Assembly: GCA_018364635.1 (NCBI GenBank)
Contig: JAGZLR010000098.1
Coordinates: 1 to 5,012, forward strand
Direction: 5' to 3'
DNA length: 5,012 nt
DNA from: Clostridiales bacterium
Lineage (GTDB): Bacteria; Bacillota; Clostridia; Lachnospirales; Anaerotignaceae
The translations under genes and the position numbers were made by a program. The notes beneath the pieces were generated by a model. It was not told the DNA's origin. It did no database searches and saw nothing but the letters and a program-made list of their open reading frames with translations. Shown here one piece after another: positions 1-5,012 of the stretch (positions are counted from its first letter, which is position 1; every line of letters begins with the position of its first letter).

Positions 1-1749
1 GCCGAAACCGATCTAACCTGGGGCGGATTTCATGTCTTCCGCCGTACTGTAGGATCGGTCTGCCTATGGGAGAAAGAAAAAGAGCTAGAAGTTGATCTGG
101 AAACAGGTTCCCTTCTCTCTGCACAGGATATTGAGACACTGGAATCCTTTGACGAAGGTGTGGCAGGTTACTTTGGAAAGATGCTCCGCTGGCTGGAGGA
201 CTTTATTGAGCAGGGTGTGCAGGAAGGAAAATTCACCCAACGTCAAGCAGAGCAAGACCTTCAGATTGCTCTGTGGTATTCCTTCGCCTGCAACAACCTG
301 GATGAGTATCGGTATTATTACAAAGCAGCTCAATGGATGAAGAGCTCGGAGAAATATGCTGCGGGCTGCGCTATGTGGTACTATCGCTATTCGGTGGCCT
401 TAATGTACTGCGGGCATCTGGAAGAAGCATTGAACTATGCAGAAAAAGGCATTCAGGAGGAGCCGGACTATCCATGGATTTGGCTGCAAGCAGGTAAACT
501 TCGCAGCTACTTTGGAGATAAGGCTGGTGCTCTGGAAGCGGTAGCCCACGGTCTTGTACTAGAACCAGGCGATTACGAATTCCTTACTTTGAAAAAAGAA
601 ATTGAGGATGGCGCACCGCTGGAACAGATGGAATATCATTGGATTAACCCCGATGCTGATCAAACTCTCCAACAGGGACTGGACGAGGATGCAGATAATA
701 AACAACGCTCTATCTCCTGTATGACGGTCAATCAGAAAGGCTTGGAATACTTTTGGACTATCTTCGGTCCGAAACCAAAACAGTACATATCTAATGCCCC
801 CTTTAACCAGTTTCCTTATATGGTAAACAATTCCCCTGTGGATCTGGTATTTCAGATGAACGAGGGCGGAATGTCGAAGCTTCATGCGGACTGGCTGAAA
901 CAGTTGAATGATAGGCTTCAAGATGGACTGTGGCTGGAACGTGAACACCCAGACGGCAGAGACGCTCGTCTGAATACAGTGCTGGTTGGACTGGATTACC
1001 ACGTCGGCCTGCTTTACAAGTTGACAGAGACAGATGAATACTTCCAGATTTTCCTCAATCCAGATGGAACAGAGGTGGAAGATGCTTTCTGGTCCTCAGC
1101 GACAAACAGTGAACCGGAGCTTTATACTGAGGAAGAAATGTCTGCGATCGAGCAGCACATCAAAAGGACCTTTGGGGAGTTTGACCATGTATTCCACGAG
1201 CTGGTTTCCCCTGACATCCATGTGGACATCTGCATGATAATGCCTACTGAGCATCGGAACTACTGTACACTGGTTACTATGGGAATGGGGGCCCATCAGA
1301 TGAATGTACCTGAGGAATTGGCGAAATATCACTTGGAGCGGGCAGAACTGGCCATTGCCTTGCCACCAAACTGGAAGTTGGATGAGGAATCTATGAAGGA
1401 TGAGCAGTGGTACTGGCCCGTTCATCTTCTGAAAGATCTTGCCCGTTTGCCCATTACCAACGATACCTGGCTTGGGTTTGGGCATACTATAGACAACCAG
1501 AGGCCTTTTTCAGAGAATACTGAGCTTTGTGCTTCGATTTTGGTTGGGCTTCAAAATACTGGGGAAGACGACTATCTCTGCCAACTTCCAGGCGGAGCAA
1601 AGGTTAACTTCTACCAAATCATTCCTCTGTATCGGGAAGAACTGGAATATAAGCTGGAACATGATGCAGATACCTTGATTGAGCAAATGGCAGAGGTCGA
1701 TTTTGTGGTGCATCCAGATCGGCCAAGCAGTATGGATAATAGAAAATAA
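1..1749 (+). CDS. TPR-like and SUFU-domain protein, 5' end missing
   Basis: The frame is open from base 1 to the TAA at 1747-1749, giving 582 residues of a protein that starts upstream of the window; the GTG at 160 is internal and has no ribosome binding site. Numbering from base 1, residues about 127-155 and 157-189 form two helix-turn-helix units of TPR type (for example GHLEEALNYAEKGI, then GDKAGALEAVAHGLVLEP). Residues about 240-365 form a domain I do not recognise. Residues about 378-569 match the SUFU (suppressor of fused-like) family: HVDICMIMPTEHRNYCTLVT at 407, AELAIALPPNW at 448, WPVHLLKDLARLP at 472 and GFGHTI at 492. Bacterial SUFU proteins are known mainly as cytoplasmic immunity proteins that neutralise toxins of polymorphic toxin systems; that role here is inferred from the family, since no toxin gene is visible. 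No signal peptide or membrane segment appears in the visible part. The SUFU assignment is firm, the TPR call moderate, and the biological role open. Confidence 0.85.
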   Translation, partial: AETDLTWGGFHVFRRTVGSVCLWEKEKELEVDLETGSLLSAQDIETLESFDEGVAGYFGKMLRWLEDFIEQGVQEGKFTQRQAEQDLQIALWYSFACNNLDEYRYYYKAAQWMKSSEKYAAGCAMWYYRYSVALMYCGHLEEALNYAEKGIQEEPDYPWIWLQAGKLRSYFGDKAGALEAVAHGLVLEPGDYEFLTLKKEIEDGAPLEQMEYHWINPDADQTLQQGLDEDADNKQRSISCMTVNQKGLEYFWTIFGPKPKQYISNAPFNQFPYMVNNSPVDLVFQMNEGGMSKLHADWLKQLNDRLQDGLWLEREHPDGRDARLNTVLVGLDYHVGLLYKLTETDEYFQIFLNPDGTEVEDAFWSSATNSEPELYTEEEMSAIEQHIKRTFGEFDHVFHELVSPDIHVDICMIMPTEHRNYCTLVTMGMGAHQMNVPEELAKYHLERAELAIALPPNWKLDEESMKDEQWYWPVHLLKDLARLPITNDTWLGFGHTIDNQRPFSENTELCASILVGLQNTGEDDYLCQLPGGAKVNFYQIIPLYREELEYKLEHDADTLIEQMAEVDFVVHPDRPSSMDNRK

Positions 1750-1758
1750 GAGTCAATT

Positions 1759-1787
1759 TTAACAAAAAGATTTGTATAGTCTACAAT
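1759..1787 (+). promoter_or_regulatory. Candidate sigma-A promoter (TTAACA-17-TACAAT)
   Basis: TTAACA at 1759-1764 and TACAAT at 1782-1787 each match the sigma-A consensus at five of six positions and are spaced by exactly 17 bases. It lies ten bases after the stop of the SUFU gene and points into the gene-less stretch that ends at the terminator near 2019. If active it would give a transcript of roughly 225 nt with no convincing coding frame. In AT-rich DNA such matches also arise by chance, so the call is tentative. Confidence 0.35.
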
Positions 1788-1865
1788 AGAAATATTTGAA
1801 AAAGTCAAACATAGTTGAAAATCAGGCGCATTGATATACTAAAATTACTTTAGCGAACCTAAAAA

Positions 1866-1894
1866 ATCAGATAGCCTCTACTATCTGATATAAT
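1866..1894 (+). promoter_or_regulatory. Perfect 9-bp inverted repeat abutting an extended -10 box
   Basis: ATCAGATAG (1866-1874) and CTATCTGAT (1881-1889) form a perfect inverted repeat with a 6-base spacer. The right arm overlaps TGATATAAT (1886-1894), an exact extended -10 element (TGn plus TATAAT). No good -35 box is present, which is tolerated by extended -10 promoters. The repeat would therefore occupy the -35 to -10 region, as a repressor operator does. The alternative reading is an intrinsic terminator for minus-strand transcription: on that strand the stem is followed by a run of Ts (complement of AAAAAA at 1861-1866). The two readings cannot be separated by sequence alone. Confidence 0.3.
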
Positions 1895-1972
1895 GAGAAG
1901 AATGCAAATCATCTGAACCAAATTTCACTAGCAAAAATGTTGAGAAAGTTTCTAACGGGAACAAGTAGGAAT

Positions 1973-2019
1973 AAAAAATGCTGAATTCCTTTATCTTTAG
2001 GGGATTCAGCGTTATTTTT
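1973..2019 (+). terminator. Rho-independent terminator, probably bidirectional
   Basis: The stem pairs 1980-1991 with 1999-2010. The outer seven pairs are perfect (GCTGAAT with ATTCAGC), and the inner five include three C-G or T-A pairs and two T-G wobbles; the loop is seven bases. On the + strand the stem is followed by GTTATTTTT (2011-2019). On the minus strand it is followed by the complement of AAAAAA (1973-1978), so it can stop transcription in both directions. It ends transcripts from the SUFU gene side and insulates the TerB-type operon from upstream read-through. Confidence 0.75.
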
Positions 2020-2182
2020 GCCCTAAAACTCACTAAAATCATGAATTTAATATTGTTTCTCTATATTCCTATGTCCCAGTTTTTTCTCAATCAAAATTAT
2101 AAGGTAATTGCATACACAGAAAAATTATAAAATAAAACTTGTTTTCTAAAGTCTTCTATAACTATCTGCTTGATGATTCAGG

Positions 2183-2211
2183 TTGAGATTTTTGCTAAAA
2201 TGTGATAAATT
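2183..2211 (+). promoter_or_regulatory. Candidate promoter for the TM2/TerB operon (TTGAGA-17-TAAATT)
   Basis: TTGAGA at 2183-2188 matches the -35 consensus at five of six positions. After 17 bases comes TAAATT at 2206-2211, four of six, preceded by TG in the extended -10 position (TGATAAATT). It lies between the terminator near 2019 and the gene start at 2396 and would give an untranslated leader of about 180 nt. No better-spaced promoter was found closer to the gene. A near promoter with a poor match cannot be excluded. Confidence 0.3.
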
Positions 2212-2383
2212 AATAAAAGGAGTGATAAAAAATTACATGATTCCAGTTCTAACAAACTAATTTTATCATAAATACAAATTGTTCACCAAAAAAGGTTGTG
2301 ATTTTTGTAGCGTCTAGAATATCGGATGATTTTATTTTTCAGGAATGGTGACATAAATAAGCTGGAATATTCTGCTGTTTTTC

Positions 2384-2389
2384 AGGAGG
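2384..2389 (+). promoter_or_regulatory. Ribosome binding site of the TM2/TerB gene
   Basis: AGGAGG lies six bases upstream of the ATG at 2396, a full consensus Shine-Dalgarno at good spacing. It fixes the start of the 669-residue frame and argues against translation of the overlapping frame that starts at 2326. Confidence 0.85.
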
Positions 2390-2395
2390 AATGCA

Positions 2396-4405
2396 ATGGA
2401 AAATATAAAAAAGTTTATCAAGTCAACCAAGGCCGTAAGCCGTATTTTTATAGCATTATGGCTATTTATGTGTGCGTCAATTACGTTATCATTTCTAATA
2501 AGAAATCCCAGAGAAAGTATTATTTATGACATTACATACTTACTTATTTGTTACGGTCTTTATTCTGTTATGTTTCTTATTCCAGCAGTTACGATTACAC
2601 AGGCCCAATGTGCAAAAATGAGTGCAGAGGAAATCCAATATTCTGAAAAATCATATTGGGGGACCCTTCTATTAGCTGTCTTCTTCGGACTATTTGGTGT
2701 ACATCGTTTTTGTACAGGAAAAAAAGTGACAGGCCTTATCTACCTTTTTACTTTTGGTGGAGGAGTTGTTGGATGGCTTGTAGATATAGTTTTAATAGCA
2801 GCAGGGATGTTCCTTGATGAAAAGGGAAACATAATTCAACTTCCAAGACATAATACTCAAAAAATTGATATTACTCCACATTCCACAACAATACATGAGG
2901 CATCAAAATATACTGAAAACCCGCAAAAACCTGAAGAGAGCCATACAGTGACAACTTTGTTTTCTGATGTTGTGATTTCAGGATCAACTGAACAAAGACA
3001 GGAAATACCACTACAAGAAAATAGTCTATTTACCACAACCTCATATGTAAGTTATTCTTCGAAAAAATTTTTAAATGATATGAAAAAGTATGTTGATATT
3101 GTAGGGCAAAAAGCCGAATTTGTCCCGTTTATGCAGTATTGGCCTACTTATGATAGTATGGATCGCCGACAGCGAGCGTGGTATTTTTATTGGCGCACAC
3201 AAGTTCGAAATGGTCAATATCCTGACACCGACTTATCTTATATTTTTGTACATATATATGAGTTGTTAAGTGGTTATGGCTGGGTACAAGCTATCAATGG
3301 CTATAGGCAACTTATGTCCCTCTGGATATCTTATCGGGAACGTTTTCCAAAACTGGATAATTATCTTTTTGAATGGATTTTTGATTTTACCACTCTTCAT
3401 CATCTTAATTTTACTATACCAGAAATAAGCGATTTCCAGTTACCTAGTCGATTAGTGGTTATAGATTTATTAGTTGGTCAGCACAGTGAGGAAATACCTC
3501 TTAAACTTCCATTTTCCCTAATTTGTTCTTTGTGTGACTATTCTATAATTAGTAGCAAGTTTTATAAAGATGATCATCAACAGTTATTACAAGAAGCCAT
3601 ACCAAGAGTAGTAGCACTGTCAGATGCAGTGTTGCGAAAAGAGAAAGGTAAGGGAATTTTAGCTATATATGGACCAAACCGGCCTAAAAAACAATATTTT
3701 AATGCCTTTCAAAGTGCAATATGCCCCAATGCCAACAAAAGAATCGAACTTTCTGTGAAATCATATAGTACAAGCCCAAAACTGAGAAATTATGTAAATC
3801 AACTTGTGCGTTACAGTGAAAATGTTCTAAGAAGTCTATATGGCTATCGAGGCCGGCTTAGAGATATAGACATAGAACCTGAATTATCCATCCAAATAAA
3901 AAATTTCCTAAAGAAAGAATACGAACCAAAGGAAAAGACAGAAAATTCTCATCCAAAAAAAGTGGAGGTTAAGTTGGACTTTGAAAGTATTAAAAATCTG
4001 CGAGTCCAATCGAATGCTGTACGAGATGCTCTCGAAGTAGAAGATGAGGATAGACAAAAAGAATTGTTGGAATCAGAAATTGTTATGGAGCAAAAAGCAG
4101 TAATAGCAACTGAGCTACATGATACTAAATTAGATGGAAATAGTTTGTCAGAAGAACTGAAACAATTTGTTGGATTGTTGACAGATACTCAAAAGCAAGT
4201 CCTTCAGGCAATCTTACTTTCGGATGATTCTCAAAAAATAATAACACAGTTGGCAGAAGAAGTTATGTCTATGCCTGAGATATTAATTGATGAAATCAAT
4301 GAGGTAGCAACACAATTTTTAGATGATATTTTAATCGATGTACTTGACGACACACCTACTATTTTAGAGCAGTATGCTGAAGAACTAAAACGTCTCGTAC
4401 AATGA
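2396..4405 (+). CDS. Membrane-anchored TM2 / TerB-N / TerB-C domain protein
   Basis: A complete 669-residue protein, start fixed by AGGAGG at 2384-2389. Two hydrophobic segments (about 16-35 and 42-66) are followed by a TM2 domain (about 87-140): GLFGVHRFCTGKKVTG, then a glycine-rich turn and GWLVDIVLIAAGMF. The usual tyrosine after HRF is a cysteine here. A polar Ser/Thr/Glu-rich linker (about 145-220) leads to a TerB-N-like domain (about 240-450) with YWPTYDSMDRRQRAWYFYWR and GQYPDTDLSYIFVHIYELL. The C-terminal 140 residues resemble TerB-C, ending with LIDEINEVATQFLDD and an acidic tail. I see no separate central TerB domain. TerB-N and TerB-C modules are known from tellurite/Ter-linked stress and phage-defence neighbourhoods; the soluble part is presumably cytoplasmic and tethered to the membrane. 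The next gene, a BrxD-like ATPase, begins within about a dozen bases, so the two products probably act together. Domain calls are by recognition of motifs; the function is inferred. Confidence 0.85.
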   Translation: MENIKKFIKSTKAVSRIFIALWLFMCASITLSFLIRNPRESIIYDITYLLICYGLYSVMFLIPAVTITQAQCAKMSAEEIQYSEKSYWGTLLLAVFFGLFGVHRFCTGKKVTGLIYLFTFGGGVVGWLVDIVLIAAGMFLDEKGNIIQLPRHNTQKIDITPHSTTIHEASKYTENPQKPEESHTVTTLFSDVVISGSTEQRQEIPLQENSLFTTTSYVSYSSKKFLNDMKKYVDIVGQKAEFVPFMQYWPTYDSMDRRQRAWYFYWRTQVRNGQYPDTDLSYIFVHIYELLSGYGWVQAINGYRQLMSLWISYRERFPKLDNYLFEWIFDFTTLHHLNFTIPEISDFQLPSRLVVIDLLVGQHSEEIPLKLPFSLICSLCDYSIISSKFYKDDHQQLLQEAIPRVVALSDAVLRKEKGKGILAIYGPNRPKKQYFNAFQSAICPNANKRIELSVKSYSTSPKLRNYVNQLVRYSENVLRSLYGYRGRLRDIDIEPELSIQIKNFLKKEYEPKEKTENSHPKKVEVKLDFESIKNLRVQSNAVRDALEVEDEDRQKELLESEIVMEQKAVIATELHDTKLDGNSLSEELKQFVGLLTDTQKQVLQAILLSDDSQKIITQLAEEVMSMPEILIDEINEVATQFLDDILIDVLDDTPTILEQYAEELKRLVQ

Positions 4406-4407
4406 TT

Positions 4408-4412
4408 GGAGG
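4408..4412 (+). promoter_or_regulatory. Ribosome binding site of the ATPase gene
   Basis: GGAGG lies seven bases before the ATG at 4420 and four before the in-frame ATG at 4417, so 4420 has the better spacing. A third in-frame ATG at 4402 overlaps the upstream stop codon (ATGA) but has no Shine-Dalgarno sequence ahead of it. Confidence 0.75.
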
Positions 4413-4416
4413 TACA

Positions 4417-5012
4417 ATGATGGCAGTAAACATTAATCGCCGCGAGGCAGCAGCCTTAATTAATTCATTGACAGCAGGTGTTGTCCCAAGAATTGGACTG
4501 CGACATATTGCAGTAGGTAGACAACTAGAAGTAAACGCTTTTCTACAGGATCTATCTACCATAGAGGATAGCGGAGCGGCTTTCCGCTTTGTATGTGGAC
4601 AATACGGCAGCGGCAAAAGTTTTTTGCTGCAAATGATCCGTAATCATGCAATGGAACGTTCTTTTGTAGTCATGGATGCTGATCTTTCTCCAGAACGTCG
4701 ACTCACAGGAACAAAAGGACAGGGCTTGGCAACCTATAAAGAGCTTATGCAGCATCTATCTACACGTACACGCCCTGAAGGCAGTGCATTGGAATCTATA
4801 CTACAGAAATGGATCTCTACTATGCAGTTAACTATAGCAAAAGAAAATAACTTAAAGCCAGGTGATCCCCAAATTGTTGATGCTGTCAGTGCAAGTATTG
4901 CAGAAGTATTTTCGGAATTATCTGAAATGGCCTATGGTTTTGCATTTACTACAGTTATCGATTCCTACTGGAGAGGGATGAAAACTGGTGATGATGGCTT
5001 AAAGCAGGCTTC
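4417..5012 (+). CDS. BREX_ATPase/DUF2791 (BrxD-like) P-loop ATPase, 3' end missing
   Basis: The frame is open from two adjacent ATGs (4417 and 4420) to the window end, about 197 residues counted from 4420, which the GGAGG at 4408-4412 favours. Residues 20-35 (GVVPRIGLRHIAVGR) and the Walker A motif GQYGSGKS at residues 60-67 (4597-4620) are followed by FVVMDADLSPERRL at 82-95 and GTKGQGLATYKELM at 97-110. This arrangement resembles the BREX_ATPase (DUF2791) family that includes BrxD, cytoplasmic ATPases found in BREX types and in other defence operons. The Walker A lysine and serine are intact, so ATP binding is expected; Walker B and the arginine finger would lie beyond the window. It follows the TM2/TerB gene by 11 bases (from 4417), and both are surely co-transcribed. 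The symbol brxD is not given because no methylase, PglZ or other BREX gene is visible and non-BREX homologues are common. Confidence 0.85.
   Translation, partial: MMAVNINRREAAALINSLTAGVVPRIGLRHIAVGRQLEVNAFLQDLSTIEDSGAAFRFVCGQYGSGKSFLLQMIRNHAMERSFVVMDADLSPERRLTGTKGQGLATYKELMQHLSTRTRPEGSALESILQKWISTMQLTIAKENNLKPGDPQIVDAVSASIAEVFSELSEMAYGFAFTTVIDSYWRGMKTGDDGLKQA

Larger units (their letters stand above)
1750..2395. other. AT-rich intergenic region with regulatory signals, no convincing gene
   Basis: Stops are frequent in all frames of this 646-base gap. Frames that open here are either very short (a 7-codon frame at 2237-2260, a 17-residue minus frame at 1859-1912) or are the overhang of genes in other frames. 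What can be supported is a bidirectional terminator at about 1973-2019, two candidate promoters left of it, a 9-bp inverted repeat at 1866-1889, and a candidate promoter and AT-rich leader for the gene beginning at 2396. The terminator splits the gap into a 3' part belonging to the SUFU gene side and a 5' part belonging to the TerB-type gene. No tRNA, CRISPR array, insertion-sequence ends or attachment site were seen. Confidence 0.7.

Noticed and set aside
559..1002. A 147-codon minus-strand frame inside the SUFU gene.
   Set aside because: It lies wholly opposite a well-supported coding region, its peptide has no recognisable domain, and no upstream promoter or ribosome binding site is evident. 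The other minus frames at 85-333, 1096-1485, 1510-1713, 1611-1808, 4359-4616 and 4552-4755 were set aside on similar grounds.
2093..2130. Direct repeat AAAATTATAA at 2093-2102 and 2121-2130.
   Set aside because: It is a pure-AT 10-mer in AT-rich spacer DNA, only two copies, and not flanked by other structure; chance is the simplest explanation.
2237..2260. A 7-codon peptide (MIPVLTN) preceded by AAAGGAG at 2216-2222, considered as a leader peptide.
   Set aside because: The spacing of 14 bases is too long, and there is no run of regulatory codons or attenuator hairpin after it.
2365..2372. Palindrome GAATATTC just upstream of the ribosome binding site, considered as an operator.
   Set aside because: Only eight AT-rich bases are symmetric and the flanks do not extend the symmetry.
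2335..2387. TTTTTCAGGA occurring at 2335-2344 and 2378-2387, considered as a duplicated translation start.
   Set aside because: The first copy leads to ATG GTG ACA TAA with the start too close to AGGA, so it encodes nothing; a short duplication or chance is likely and has no visible consequence.
2326..2529. A 67-codon frame on the + strand overlapping the start of the TM2/TerB gene.
   Set aside because: It has no good ribosome binding site, is in a different frame from a gene with a perfect AGGAGG, and its peptide resembles no family; most of it is the out-of-frame reading of that gene.
2396..5012. A canonical BREX system.
   Set aside because: Only the ATPase family is shared. The visible neighbour is a TerB-type protein, and no PglX, PglZ, BrxA, BrxB or BrxC is seen; the missing right side could change this.

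Overview
The window looks like an accessory (defence-type) region of a low-to-moderate GC Gram-positive bacterium, most likely a gut-type clostridium (Lachnospiraceae or Oscillospiraceae). The grounds are strong AGGAGG/GGAGG ribosome binding sites, AT-rich spacers, a bidirectional A-tract/stem/T-tract terminator and the protein families present. The taxonomic call is an inference; no marker gene is present.

Layout, all genes on the + strand. (1) Positions 1-1749 hold the 3' part of a large gene whose frame is open from the first base. The protein has a TPR-like helical segment, an unrecognised middle domain and a C-terminal SUFU (suppressor-of-fused-like) domain, a family that in bacteria is often an immunity protein of polymorphic toxin systems. 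(2) Positions 1750-2395 are an AT-rich gap of 646 bases with no convincing gene. It holds a good bidirectional terminator (about 1973-2019), two candidate promoters upstream of that terminator, a perfect 9-bp inverted repeat touching the second of these promoters, and a possible promoter for the next gene. (3) Positions 2396-4405 encode a 669-residue membrane-anchored protein: two N-terminal hydrophobic segments, a TM2 domain, a polar linker, a TerB-N-like domain and a TerB-C-like domain. (4) Positions 4417/4420-5012 are the start of a P-loop ATPase resembling the BREX_ATPase/DUF2791 (BrxD-like) family, with its own ribosome binding site and running off the window end.

Genes 3 and 4 are separated by about a dozen bases and almost certainly form an operon. 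A membrane-tethered TerB-N/TerB-C protein followed by a BrxD-like ATPase fits the Ter-linked stress and anti-phage neighbourhoods described from comparative genomics, in which a superfamily II helicase is a usual further partner. I therefore infer a membrane-associated, ATPase-driven nucleic-acid-processing defence module whose remaining components should lie just right of the window. The SUFU gene is separated from it by a terminator and is probably an independent immunity-type gene in the same island.
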